A DNA stretch of 64,000 bases from Pseudomonas extremaustralis (GTDB lineage: Bacteria > Pseudomonadota > Gammaproteobacteria > Pseudomonadales > Pseudomonadaceae), in contig NZ_LT629689.1 of assembly GCF_900102035.1 (NCBI RefSeq), forward strand, positions 3,270,001 to 3,334,000. The letters run 5' to 3'. The position numbers and the translations under genes were made by a program. This document shows positions 26,392 to 35,276 of this stretch, one piece after another; position 1 is the stretch's first letter, and each line of letters opens with the position of its first letter. The notes beneath the pieces are model-generated. The model was given only the letters and a program-made list of their open reading frames with translations. It was not told the DNA's origin and ran no database searches.

Positions 26392-27845
26392 GCAAGTCGC
26401 TACTTTCCTTAGCCGTCACGGCATTCGTGCTCAGTGGCTGCTCGCTGATACCTGACTATCAGCGCCCCGAAGCGCCAGTGGCTGCGCAGTTCCCGCAGGG
26501 GCCGGCGTATTCGTCGGCCCAGGCGCCGAACCAGGCCGCCGCCGAGCAGGGCTGGAAGCAGTTTTTCCATGACCCTGCCCTGCAACAGCTGATCCAGACC
26601 GCACTGGTGAACAACCGTGACCTGCGCGTGGCGGCCTTGAACATCGACGCCTACGCCGCGCAGTACCAGATCCAGCGCGCCGACCTGTTCCCCGCCGTGT
26701 CGGCCACCGGCAGCGGTAGCCGCCAGCGCGTACCGGCACGCTCGTCGCAAACCGGTAAAGAGGGCATCAGCAGCTCGTACTCGGCCACCCTGGGTATCAG
26801 CTCCTATGAGCTGGACCTGTTCGGTCGCGTACGCAGCTTGAGTGAAGAAGCGCTGCAAAAGTACTTCGCCACCGAAGAAGCCCGTCGCAGCACCCAGATC
26901 AGCCTGGTGGCCAGTGTGGCCAACGCCTACCTGACCTGGCAGGCCGACAAGGAACTGCTCAAGCTGACCCAGGAAACCCTGAACGCCTACGAGCAGAGCT
27001 TCAAGCTCACCTCGCGCAGCAACGAAGTCGGCGTGGCCTCGGCCCTCGACTTGAGCCAGGCACGCACCTCGGTGGAAAACGCCCGGGTGGCACTGGCGCG
27101 CTACACCCGCCAGGTGGCCCAGGACGAAAACAGCCTGACCCTGCTGCTGGGCACCGGCCTGCCGGCCAATCTCGCCAGCAAGCCGCTGTCGGATGACGTG
27201 CTCAGCGAAGTGCCGGCCGGTTTGCCATCCGACCTGCTGCAACGGCGTCCCGACATCCAGCAGGCCGAGTACAACCTCAAGGCGGCCAACGCCAACATCG
27301 GCGCAGCCCGCGCGGCGTTCTTCCCGAGCATCAGCCTGACGGCCAACGCCGGTACCCTGAGCCCGGACCTGGGCGGCCTGTTCAAAGGCGGCTCGGGCAC
27401 CTGGTCGTTCGCCCCGCAGATCAACATCCCGATCTTCAACGCCGGCAGCCTGCGTGCGAGCCTGGACTACTCGAAGATCCAGAAAGAGATCAACGTGGCG
27501 AACTACGAGAAGGCGATCCAGACCGGCTTCCAGGAAGTTTCCGACGGCCTCGCCGCGCGTGAGACCTACAAACAGCAACTGGAGGCCCAACGCGGTTTCG
27601 TCGCCGCCAACCAGGATTACTACCGCCTGGCCGAGCGTCGCTACCGCATTGGTGTCGACAGCAACCTGACCTTCCTCGACGCCCAGCGCCAACTGTTCAG
27701 TGCCCAGCAATCGCTGATCACCGACCGCCTGGCGCAGCTGACCAGCGAGGTCAACCTGTACAAGGCCCTTGGCGGCGGCTGGAATGAGCAGACCGGGAAG
27801 AACGAGCCGTTGAAAGAAGAAGCACCGGCGTTGAAGTTGTTCTGA
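26388..27845 (+). CDS. emhC: RND efflux outer-membrane channel
   Basis: 485 aa OprM/TtgC-type lipoprotein: lipobox TAFVLSGC (Cys18), then [17 protein letters not shown] and two OEP repeats ([77 protein letters not shown] in parts). Forms the trimeric outer-membrane duct of EmhABC. Start overlaps the emhB stop. A strong terminator follows the stop by 16 bp. Confidence 0.95.
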   Translation: MSKSLLSLAVTAFVLSGCSLIPDYQRPEAPVAAQFPQGPAYSSAQAPNQAAAEQGWKQFFHDPALQQLIQTALVNNRDLRVAALNIDAYAAQYQIQRADLFPAVSATGSGSRQRVPARSSQTGKEGISSSYSATLGISSYELDLFGRVRSLSEEALQKYFATEEARRSTQISLVASVANAYLTWQADKELLKLTQETLNAYEQSFKLTSRSNEVGVASALDLSQARTSVENARVALARYTRQVAQDENSLTLLLGTGLPANLASKPLSDDVLSEVPAGLPSDLLQRRPDIQQAEYNLKAANANIGAARAAFFPSISLTANAGTLSPDLGGLFKGGSGTWSFAPQINIPIFNAGSLRASLDYSKIQKEINVANYEKAIQTGFQEVSDGLAARETYKQQLEAQRGFVAANQDYYRLAERRYRIGVDSNLTFLDAQRQLFSAQQSLITDRLAQLTSEVNLYKALGGGWNEQTGKNEPLKEEAPALKLF

Positions 27846-27861
27846 TACCTGCGCTGTAGAC

Positions 27862-27893
27862 AAAAACGCCTCCCTTACAGGAGGCGTTTTTTT
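27862..27893 (+). terminator. Intrinsic terminator of emhABC
   Basis: AAAAACGCCTCC pairs with GGAGGCGTTTTT around CTTACA, followed by TT. Ends the emhABC transcript and may also act on the convergent unknown gene. Confidence 0.92.
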
Positions 27894-27922
27894 ATGTGCT
27901 TTTTGGGCCAATGAATGCCAAA

Positions 27923-28369
27923 TCATTCACTGATCTGAAAATGGGTACACCTGAGTTCCATCTCCTCCTGATTCGGTGCAGTGAAATAAATCGAGAAGCT
28001 GCCACTCAAAACAGTCTTGTCATCGGTCTTGGACATTTGCTTGATGGTCACGCTCCCTGAGTAATCCGGCGGGAGAAACTCGAGGTAGCCCTCCCATCCA
28101 AAAGTCGCCTGTACAGCGCATGGTTTCGGGCCCAACGGGTACGTCATACCCGGCCTTAGCTGAAGCTGTCCCGCTTCAAGGGTCAATTCATTTTTGGAGC
28201 CTGGCCTGTGCTCCAGACCCAGGCGAATAAAACAGTAACTGCCTTCGATATAGATCAACTCAAAGGCATCGAAATCCACAGAGTCCTTCTCGTCGCGCTC
28301 ATTGACCAAGTACCCGCTAAATTCATTGTCGGACGGTAAAAAGTTACCCATATCTGATCCAAAGCCCAT
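27923..28369 (-). CDS. Hypothetical protein, 148 aa
   Basis: I do not recognise this protein. ATG 28369 is supported by a good Shine-Dalgarno (GGGGAGA, 8 bp before); a GTG seven codons upstream is less likely. The sequence is acidic (MGFGSDMGNFLPSDNEFSG), has no signal peptide or membrane helix and reads like an all-beta domain (FELIYIEGSYCFIRLGLEHR, GSVTIKQMSKTDDKTVLSGSFSIYFT, EEMELRCTHFQISE). GC is lower than the neighbouring genes, which hints at recent acquisition. A palindrome resembling a lux box lies 74-95 bp upstream of its start. Confidence 0.7.
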   Translation of the reverse strand: MGFGSDMGNFLPSDNEFSGYLVNERDEKDSVDFDAFELIYIEGSYCFIRLGLEHRPGSKNELTLEAGQLQLRPGMTYPLGPKPCAVQATFGWEGYLEFLPPDYSGSVTIKQMSKTDDKTVLSGSFSIYFTAPNQEEMELRCTHFQISE

Positions 28370-28442
28370 GAGATCGTCTCCCCTGAACACCTAAAAAAGA
28401 TACTGCCATCACGGCGAAAATAGGCGCTTGAAACCCGTGAAT

Positions 28443-28464
28443 CTACTGTCAACCCTGACAGTAG
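28443..28464. promoter_or_regulatory. Lux-box-like inverted repeat
   Basis: CTACTGTCA and TGACAGTAG are exact complements around ACCC (9-bp arms, 4-bp spacer). The spacing and the CT/AG positions resemble LuxR-type operators (las/rhl consensus with about two mismatches). It is 74 bp from the start of the 148-aa gene and 157 bp from oprD-like ATG, in a 250-bp gap with nothing else I recognise. Confidence 0.5.
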
Positions 28465-28620
28465 ACAGCGCCCCCCGCCCGCCGGAAGCTGACGAATTAG
28501 CCCCGCACAATTACGTTCGATCATCGCCCACAACCCGCCCTCCCCCGATTGAAGCCCCCCCGCACCACCACGCACCATGGCCGCCACCTGCATAAACCCA
28601 ATAACAACAGGTCCGACACC

Positions 28621-29871
28621 ATGAGCACTTTTCACCCGCGCCGGCTCTTGCTGGCATCCGCTATCGCCAGTCTTGCCCTGCCTGTCGTCGCCGAAGAACA
28701 CGGTTTTCTCGAAGACGCCAGTGCCAACCTCAACCTGCGAAATTTTTTCATCAACCGTAACTTCACCAACCCGACCAAAACCCAGGGCGGTGCGCAGGAG
28801 TGGACGCAAAGCTTCATCCTCGATGCCAAGTCCGGCTTCACCCAGGGCACCGTGGGCTTCGGTGTGGATGTGCTGGGCTTGTACTCGCTCAAACTCGATG
28901 GCGGGCGCGGTACCGGCGGTACGCAGTTACTGCCGCTGGACCACGATGGCCGCCCGGCGGATAACTTCGGGCGGCTCGGTGTGGCATTCAAGACGCGGAT
29001 TTCAAAGACCGAATTGAAAGTCGGCGAATGGATGCCGGTGCTGCCGATCCTGCGTTCGGACGATGGCCGCTCGCTGCCGCAAACCTTGCGCGGCGGGCAG
29101 ATCACCTCGAAGGAAATCGACGGCCTGACCCTTTACGGCGGCCAGTTCCGTGCCAACAGCCCACGGGACGACGGCAGCATGAACGACATGTCGATGACCG
29201 GTAAAGCCGCGTTCACCTCCGACCGTTTCAACTTCCAGGGCGGCGAATACACGTTCAACGACAAGCGCACCCAGGTCGGCCTGTGGAACGCCCAGCTCAA
29301 GGACATCTACCGCCAGCAGTTCGTCAACCTGATCCACACCCAGCCCCTGGGCGACTGGACCCTGGGCGCCAATCTCGGCTTCTTCTATGGCAAGGACGAC
29401 GGCAGCGCTCGCGCAGGCAGCCTGGACAACAGGACCTGGTCCGGCCTGTTCTCGGCCAAATACGGCGGCAACACCTTCTACGTCGGCTTGCAAAAACTCA
29501 CCGGCGACAGTGCGTGGATGCGTGTCAACGGCACCAGCGGCGGCACGCTGGCCAACGACAGCTACAACTCGAGCTACGACAATGCACAGGAAAAGTCCTG
29601 GCAAGTGCGCCACGACTACAACTTCGCCGCCCTCGGCGTACCGGGCCTGACCGTGATGAACCGCTATATCAGCGGCAGCAACGTGCACACCGGTACCGTG
29701 ACCGACGGCAAGGAATGGGGCCGCGAGAGTGAACTGGGCTACACCGTGCAAAGCGGCAGCCTGAAAAACCTCAGCGTGCGCTGGCGTAATTCGAGCATGC
29801 GTCGCGACTACAGCAACAATGAGTTCGACGAAAACCGGTTGATCGTCAGCTACCCGATAAGTCTGCTGTAA
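28621..29871 (+). CDS. OprD-family outer-membrane porin
   Basis: 416 aa from ATG 28621. Signal peptide (RRLLLASAIASLALPVVA), then OprD features: GFLEDASANLNLRNFFINRNF, GGAQEWTQSFILDAKSGFTQGTVGFGVD, PILRSDDGRSLPQTLRGGQIT and a terminal strand ENRLIVSYPISLL ending in a hydrophobic residue as in beta-barrels. OprD porins (OccD/OccK) take up carboxylates or basic amino acids; which one is not visible. Single gene, no catabolic neighbour that fixes the substrate. Confidence 0.92.
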   Translation: MSTFHPRRLLLASAIASLALPVVAEEHGFLEDASANLNLRNFFINRNFTNPTKTQGGAQEWTQSFILDAKSGFTQGTVGFGVDVLGLYSLKLDGGRGTGGTQLLPLDHDGRPADNFGRLGVAFKTRISKTELKVGEWMPVLPILRSDDGRSLPQTLRGGQITSKEIDGLTLYGGQFRANSPRDDGSMNDMSMTGKAAFTSDRFNFQGGEYTFNDKRTQVGLWNAQLKDIYRQQFVNLIHTQPLGDWTLGANLGFFYGKDDGSARAGSLDNRTWSGLFSAKYGGNTFYVGLQKLTGDSAWMRVNGTSGGTLANDSYNSSYDNAQEKSWQVRHDYNFAALGVPGLTVMNRYISGSNVHTGTVTDGKEWGRESELGYTVQSGSLKNLSVRWRNSSMRRDYSNNEFDENRLIVSYPISLL

Positions 29872-29956
29872 ACCGGCGCCGCACTTACGGTATGGTGCGC
29901 GCCTGCCGCCATTGAGCTGACTCAGTGGCGGCCTCCAGACGAGCCCGGCCCATACC

Positions 29957-30856
29957 ATGAAGTCCTTTGCCCTTGCCTCCCTTTTGCTGAGCTTGACCTT
30001 GAGCCTCGGCGGCTGCATCGGCGCGCCTATCGCCCTGACACCGCAGACCGAGCAACGCCTGCACACCCAGGCACCGATCCGCTTTCTGCTGACCTTCGAC
30101 GATGGCCCGAGCGCGTCGGGCTATAACAACCCAACCCGCTCGGTCCTCGCCGACCTGGCGCACAACCCGGTGCTGCCGGGGATCAAGGCGGTGTTTTTCC
30201 TGCAGACCGAAGCGGCGCGTTCCGGCGGCAGTTCCCGCGGGCACAAGACCATGGAGCGTGAATTTGCCGGCGGCCATGTCCTGGCCTTCCACACCGCCAC
30301 GGCCTTTCATACCAACCATCGCTGGCTCAATGACGCCGAACTGGAAAGCACCCTCACCCAAGGCGCGGCCGATATCGCCGCCATCACCGGCGCACCGCCG
30401 GCACTGGTACGCCCACCGTTCTGGAACTACGACCGTCGCACCTTCGCCGCCTACCAGCGCCATGGCATGCAGGTCTTACTGACCGACCTGAGCGCCAATG
30501 ACGGCAAGATCTGGGGATTCAACGCCAGCCCACGGCGTCGCGCCAACCTGTATCGACAACTGTCGGTGGTCCGCGAGCGCATTGCACTGGGAGAGTTGCC
30601 TACGGTGGACGGCGTGATCCCGGTGGTGGTGACCTTCCACGACATCAACCGCTACACCGCACGGCACCTGCAGGAGTACTTGCAGATCCTGATGGACAGC
30701 GCCCGGATCAACGGCGTGAAGACCGCTGCCGAACCGTTCTATACCGACCATGCCACCCTGGAGCGCGCAGCGCTGGCACGCACGGTGAAGGATGTGAACG
30801 AACCGGTGCATCTGCCGGGGGTGTGGAACTGGGTGTGGGATGCTGATGCCCACTAA
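29957..30856 (+). CDS. Polysaccharide deacetylase (NodB domain) lipoprotein
   Basis: 299 aa. Lipobox LSLTLSLGGC (Cys20). NodB motifs: LLTFDDGPSASG (Asp48, Asp49), the metal-site histidines in LAFHTATAFHTNHRWL, RPPFWNYDRRT and TFHDINRY. Members of carbohydrate esterase family 4 remove N-acetyl or O-acetyl groups from glycans; the substrate here could be peptidoglycan or an exopolysaccharide. Stands alone, 85 bp after the porin gene. Confidence 0.88.
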   Translation: MKSFALASLLLSLTLSLGGCIGAPIALTPQTEQRLHTQAPIRFLLTFDDGPSASGYNNPTRSVLADLAHNPVLPGIKAVFFLQTEAARSGGSSRGHKTMEREFAGGHVLAFHTATAFHTNHRWLNDAELESTLTQGAADIAAITGAPPALVRPPFWNYDRRTFAAYQRHGMQVLLTDLSANDGKIWGFNASPRRRANLYRQLSVVRERIALGELPTVDGVIPVVVTFHDINRYTARHLQEYLQILMDSARINGVKTAAEPFYTDHATLERAALARTVKDVNEPVHLPGVWNWVWDADAH

Positions 30857-30990
30857 GCTCACCTTGGCGTAGCGACACCTCTTCCCACTTCTTGCACATT
30901 TCCCCACAGCGCACGATCACACTTTCCTCAAGCCGCAGCGATGCATTCGTGGCCATCGTGGAACTCTTTCGCTCGAATGTTCAACTCACA

Positions 30991-31039
30991 CCCTGCGCCT
31001 ACAATCCTGTCAGCGCAGGGTGCAGAACCCCGGTTCTGC
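30991..31039. promoter_or_regulatory. Two inverted repeats in the promoter of the M91-RTX gene
   Basis: CCCTGCGC (30991-30998) pairs with GCGCAGGG (31013-31020) and encloses a -10-like TACAAT (31000-31005). A second, perfect 18-bp palindrome GCAGAACCCCGGTTCTGC follows at 31022-31039, 31 bp before the ATG. They look like operators or a leader hairpin. I tested for an HrpL-type promoter and did not find one. Confidence 0.45.
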
Positions 31040-31069
31040 TGAAACAGCATTCGAATAGAACGTTCGCCT

Positions 31070-32674
31070 ATGAATACCATCGCCCCACGCGCCCTTACGC
31101 CGGTCCCGTCCTCCCATACCGCCTCGCCGCCCGCAGCGCCCAGCCCATCGACCGAACATCCACCCGCCCCTACGCAGGCCCAGCCTCGAGGACTCCCAGC
31201 CTCATATGAGGTGCATGATCTGGTGCCAACAATCAAAGAGACGAGACTGGTCGATGACGGCAATCTCACTGCGCACAATACCGCGCTGACCTTTCAGTTC
31301 ACGCCCCAGAAAAAGGCCGTGATGGAAGATAGCCTGACGCTTGAAACGGGCGACCGCTCAGACACGATTCATGTCAGTAACGGCGCCGACGGGCGACTGA
31401 ATGTCGAGGTCAATGGCAAGGCTTATGCCTTCAACGTCAGAAGCGAGAAGGAAGGCAACCCCACGCAGCTCTATATCAAAAGCAAGGCCGGTGACGACCG
31501 GATAAAAATCGATGCCGACGTCATGCTTCCCGTCAGCGTTGAAGCCGGTGACGGCAACGATTCCGTCACGGCGGGAGGCGGACCGAGCCGCCTGTTCGGT
31601 GGCAATGGCAATGACCGTCTTCAGCTCGGCAGCGGCCCAGGGTATGCCGAGGGCAATGAGGGTGACGACACAATAATGGGGGGCACTGGCAATGCCATCC
31701 TGTATGGCAACAACGGAAACGACCGCCTGTATGCGGGGCATGGTCCCGCCAACAAAAAAAGCCATTTGGACGGCGGCAGTGGGGCAGATCACCTGTATGC
31801 CGGCAATGGGCACACCGTGATGAATGGTGGCAAGGGTGACGACCTGATGGTGGGCCATGACCGCACCACTTTTTATAGCGCAAAGGGCAAGGACACCATC
31901 CGATCCAATAACCGCACTGATCGTATCTATGGGAAAACCAGCGACAGGGTCATCGCGCCTGCGGGAGCAACCTTCGTCCCGATCACACCCGATGAGTCCG
32001 GTAAAAAAGGAATCAATGTCCAAGGCACACCTGACTTCAAACAGCGTGTGGAAGACGACTTGGACCTTCTGCGCAGCTCACCCGTCGGGCAAAAAATGCT
32101 CGCGGCCTTGGACGACGCAGCAATAAAAAACGGGGCACCGATCAACATCAAATCAGGAGCGAAAGAGCAGTTTGATCTGGACGAACTCCAGAGAGAGAAA
32201 ACGCAGTACGTGGTCGAAGGCGAGCAGGTGGACGACAGCAGCGCGCCACTGGCTCAAGAGGATCCAGAGTCGCCAAAGAATGGCTTTATTCGCAACGGAG
32301 TCCGGGGTACCGCCAACAGGGGTGGCGCTATCTTCTATGACCCCTCGAGCCTGTACGACAACCCCGTACTCAAATCCTCTCCGGTGACAAATTTCTACCA
32401 TGAGATGTCACACGCCTATAACGGCGCAACCGGCTCTTTTCTCCCCGGCAGCACCCCGGAGCAAGTGGGTGACAAACCGGCGGCGGATACGCCGAATGCC
32501 GAACGGCAGGCTGTCGGCCTACCGACGAGCGCCGAACCGTTCGACTTCGACAACGACCCACTGACCCCGCCGACCTCAACCAATCCCACGGCACTCACGG
32601 AAAACGCGATTCGTGAAGAAATGGGCCATGATCGGCGCGATAACTACAGGGTGCAGGCTCGCTCACGGCACTGA
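31070..32674 (+). CDS. RTX-repeat protein with M91-type zinc metallopeptidase domain
   Basis: 534 aa. Residues 1-50 are proline/serine rich without a signal peptide. Residues about 158-290 hold RTX nonapeptides (GGNGNDRLQ, EGNEGDDTI, GNNGNDRLY, GGSGADHLY, GGKGDDLMV), which bind calcium. Residues about 320-534 resemble peptidase M91 (NleD/HopH-like effectors): FYDPSSLYDNPVL, then the zinc motif FYHEMSHAYNG (His444, His448), ANAERQAVGLP (Glu478 as probable third ligand) and TENAIREEMGHDRRDNY. This fusion suggests a secreted toxin or effector; RTX favours type I export, NleD-like domains favour type III, and no secretion genes are adjacent. Base composition is lower in GC than the flanks. Confidence 0.82.
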   Translation: MNTIAPRALTPVPSSHTASPPAAPSPSTEHPPAPTQAQPRGLPASYEVHDLVPTIKETRLVDDGNLTAHNTALTFQFTPQKKAVMEDSLTLETGDRSDTIHVSNGADGRLNVEVNGKAYAFNVRSEKEGNPTQLYIKSKAGDDRIKIDADVMLPVSVEAGDGNDSVTAGGGPSRLFGGNGNDRLQLGSGPGYAEGNEGDDTIMGGTGNAILYGNNGNDRLYAGHGPANKKSHLDGGSGADHLYAGNGHTVMNGGKGDDLMVGHDRTTFYSAKGKDTIRSNNRTDRIYGKTSDRVIAPAGATFVPITPDESGKKGINVQGTPDFKQRVEDDLDLLRSSPVGQKMLAALDDAAIKNGAPINIKSGAKEQFDLDELQREKTQYVVEGEQVDDSSAPLAQEDPESPKNGFIRNGVRGTANRGGAIFYDPSSLYDNPVLKSSPVTNFYHEMSHAYNGATGSFLPGSTPEQVGDKPAADTPNAERQAVGLPTSAEPFDFDNDPLTPPTSTNPTALTENAIREEMGHDRRDNYRVQARSRH

Positions 32675-32696
32675 TCGTTCCCACCCGGAGCGCCGA

Positions 32697-33089
32697 TCAT
32701 TCGCGGGACTCGACCCCCAACTCATCCCACACCGACTCGGCCAGGTGAAACGTCGCGTTGGCCGCCGGAATCCCGCAGTAGATCGCGCTCTGCATCAACA
32801 CTTCCTTGATCTCGGCGCGGGTCACGCCGTTGCTGGCGGCCGCGCGCAGATGCAGCTTGAGTTCGTCGTTGCGGTTCATGCCGATCAGCATGGCGATGGT
32901 GATCAGGCTGCGGGTATGCCGCGGCAGGCCGGGGCGGGTCCAGATGTCACCCCAGGCGTGGCGGGTGATCATTTCCTGGAACTCGCTGTTGAACTCGGTC
33001 AGGGCATTGAGGCTGCGGTCGACGTGGGCATCGCCCAGCACTGCGCGGCGCACTTTCAGGCCATCGGCGTAACGTTGTTTCTCGTCCAC
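32697..33089 (-). CDS. pcaC: 4-carboxymuconolactone decarboxylase
   Basis: 130 aa CMD-family protein: RRAVLGDAHVDRSLN, FNSEFQEMITRHAWGDIWTRPGL, RSLITIAMLIGMNRNDELKLHLRAAASNGV and KEVLMQSAIYCGIPAANATFHLAESV. Converts gamma-carboxymuconolactone to 3-oxoadipate enol-lactone in the protocatechuate branch. Last gene of pcaTBDC, ten bases after pcaD. Confidence 0.95.
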   Translation of the reverse strand: MDEKQRYADGLKVRRAVLGDAHVDRSLNALTEFNSEFQEMITRHAWGDIWTRPGLPRHTRSLITIAMLIGMNRNDELKLHLRAAASNGVTRAEIKEVLMQSAIYCGIPAANATFHLAESVWDELGVESRE

Positions 33090-33099
33090 AAAAGACTCC

Positions 33100-33891
33100 T
33101 CAGCGGGCCAGCAGAAATTGAATCACCCGGTCGCTGAACGCAGCACCGGCCTGGACATTGGACAGGTGCGCGGCATAGAACTCAGCATACTCGGCGCCCT
33201 GCACATGCTCCTGGATAAAGTGGCTGCCGGCCGGCGGAGTGACGGCATCTTCAGTGCCGGCAATTACCAGGGTCGGCACCTGGATCGCGGCCAATTGCTC
33301 ACGGAAATCGGCATCGCGCACCGCCGCGCAGTTGGCCGCATACCCTTGGGGCGACGTGGCCGCGAGCATGTCGGTGATCTGCTTGGCCTGGTGCGGGTTG
33401 GCCTGCGCGAAATCGGCGGTGAACCAGCGTGCAATCGAGGCATCGCGCAACGCGACCATCGCTGCCGCACCGTCGCGCAGGACCATTTCGATACGCGGGT
33501 TCCAGATCTCCGGCGTGCCGATTTTGGCAGCGGTGTTGCACACCACCAGGCGTTGCAGGCGCTCCCCGGCGTTGATGCCGAGCCACTGGCCGATCAGGCC
33601 GCCCATGGACAACCCGCAGAAATGCGCGCGCGGAATATCCAGCGCATCGAGCAGCGCGATCACGTCGCGGCCCAGTTGCTCGATGCTGTAGGGGCCCTCG
33701 GTCACCAGGGATTCACCGTGGCCACGGGTGTCGAACCGCAACACACGAAAATGCTCGGTGAAGGCGGGGATCTGGAGGTCCCACATATGCAGGTCGGTGC
33801 CCAGGGAGTTGGACAGCACCAGCACGGGCGCGCCCACAGGCCCATCCAGTTGGTAATGCAGTTCGCCCTCGGCGAGTTGTACAAAAGCCAC
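33100..33891 (-). CDS. pcaD: 3-oxoadipate enol-lactonase
   Basis: 263 aa alpha/beta hydrolase. Nucleophile elbow FCGLSMGGLIGQWLG (Ser near residue 96), acid TLVIAGTEDAVTPP and the catalytic histidine in AEYAEFYAAHLSNVQAG. Hydrolyses the enol-lactone to 3-oxoadipate. Ten-base gaps to pcaB and pcaC show a compact operon. Confidence 0.95.
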   Translation of the reverse strand: MAFVQLAEGELHYQLDGPVGAPVLVLSNSLGTDLHMWDLQIPAFTEHFRVLRFDTRGHGESLVTEGPYSIEQLGRDVIALLDALDIPRAHFCGLSMGGLIGQWLGINAGERLQRLVVCNTAAKIGTPEIWNPRIEMVLRDGAAAMVALRDASIARWFTADFAQANPHQAKQITDMLAATSPQGYAANCAAVRDADFREQLAAIQVPTLVIAGTEDAVTPPAGSHFIQEHVQGAEYAEFYAAHLSNVQAGAAFSDRVIQFLLAR

Positions 33892-33901
33892 AGCAATCTC
33901 C

Positions 33902-35266
33902 TCAAGCGTTCAATGCAAAGTGTTCGGTCACGGCGCGGGTGACCCAGGTCCGGGCCTGGCCCAGGTAGTGGGCCGGGTCGAGCAGGCGGTCCAGTTCAGT
34001 CGCCGAGAGCTCGGCGGTGATCTGCGGCTCGTCCGCCAGCACCGCCCGCAAATGGCGCCCTTCGGCAACCGCGCGTTTGCAGCAGTGCTCCAACAGGTGG
34101 TGCGCGGTTTCCCGGCCCAGGCGTTGGGCGAGCACGATGCTGACGGCTTCGGCCAGCACCAGGCCCTGGGTCAGGTCGAGGTTGTAGGCCATGCGCCCAG
34201 GATCGACTTCCAACCCTTCGCTCACCAGCAACGCCTGTTGCAACGCCCCGGACACCAAACGACAAATCTCGGGCAAGGTGTCCCATTCGGCATGCCACAG
34301 GCCCAGGCTGCGCTCGTGCTCCTGGGGCATGGCGCTGAACATCGTCGCCACCAACCCTGGCACGCGGGTCGCCGCGCTGATCAACACGGCGGCGCCCACT
34401 GGGTTGCGCTTGTGGGGCATGGTGGATGAACCGCCCTTGCCCGGCGCCGACGGTTCGAACACTTCCGCCGCTTCGGTCTGCATCAGCAGGCTGATGTCGC
34501 GGCCCAATTTGCCGAGGCTGCCGGCGATCAGGCCGAGCACGCTGGCGAACTCCACCAGGCGATCACGCTGGGTGTGCCAGGGTTGTTCGGGCAGGCTCAG
34601 TTGCAGCTCAGCCGCCAGGGCTTCGGCCACCGGTATGGCGTGTTCGCCGAGTGCCGCCAACGTGCCGGACGCACCGCCGAATTGCAGCACCAGAAGGCGC
34701 GGCTTGAGCTCGACCAGACGCTGGCGACTGCGCGTTACCGCGCCCAGCCAACCGGCGATTTTCATGCCCAGGGTGACCGGTGTCGCATGCTGCAACCAGG
34801 TGCGCCCCGCCATCGGCACCTCGGCATACCGCTGCGCCTGGGCGGCCAGGATGTTCCCCAAACGCGCCAGGTCGGTTTCGATCAACGTCACGGCCCGACG
34901 CAGTTGCAGGACCAGGCCGGTGTCCATCACATCCTGACTGGTTGCGCCCAGATGCACGTATCGCTCGGCCCCGGCATCGTCGGCGGCAATCAACTTGCCC
35001 AGCGCCTTCACCAGCGGAATCGCCGAATTGCCCGCAGTGGCAATCGCCACACCGAGGGCATCCACGTCGTACAGCGACGCCAGGCATGCCTGGGCAATCG
35101 GTGCGACGGCGGTCAGGGGGATCAACCCCACCTGAGCCTCGGCGCGGGCCAACCCGGCTTCGAAATCCAGCATGCCCTGCAGGCGTCCCTGGTCGCAGAA
35201 CACCTCGGCCATGCTGTCAGCGGTGAAGTAAGCGTCGAACAGCTGATTGCTCGTGCGCAGTGTCAT
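33902..35266 (-). CDS. pcaB: 3-carboxy-cis,cis-muconate cycloisomerase
   Basis: 454 aa, fumarase/aspartase superfamily. GATSQDVMDTGLVLQLR, RTWLQHATPVTLGMKIAGW and the signature GKGGSSTMPHKRNPVGA are present. Cyclises carboxymuconate from protocatechuate 3,4-cleavage to gamma-carboxymuconolactone. Flanked by pcaT and pcaD at ten-base distances. Confidence 0.96.
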   Translation of the reverse strand: MTLRTSNQLFDAYFTADSMAEVFCDQGRLQGMLDFEAGLARAEAQVGLIPLTAVAPIAQACLASLYDVDALGVAIATAGNSAIPLVKALGKLIAADDAGAERYVHLGATSQDVMDTGLVLQLRRAVTLIETDLARLGNILAAQAQRYAEVPMAGRTWLQHATPVTLGMKIAGWLGAVTRSRQRLVELKPRLLVLQFGGASGTLAALGEHAIPVAEALAAELQLSLPEQPWHTQRDRLVEFASVLGLIAGSLGKLGRDISLLMQTEAAEVFEPSAPGKGGSSTMPHKRNPVGAAVLISAATRVPGLVATMFSAMPQEHERSLGLWHAEWDTLPEICRLVSGALQQALLVSEGLEVDPGRMAYNLDLTQGLVLAEAVSIVLAQRLGRETAHHLLEHCCKRAVAEGRHLRAVLADEPQITAELSATELDRLLDPAHYLGQARTWVTRAVTEHFALNA

Positions 35267-35276
35267 GACTCACCCC

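Noticed and set aside
30940..31069. Possible HrpL (hrp box) promoter before the RTX-M91 gene
   Set aside because: GGAACT occurs at 30959-30964 but the downstream CCAC element is not at the needed 15-16 bp spacing.
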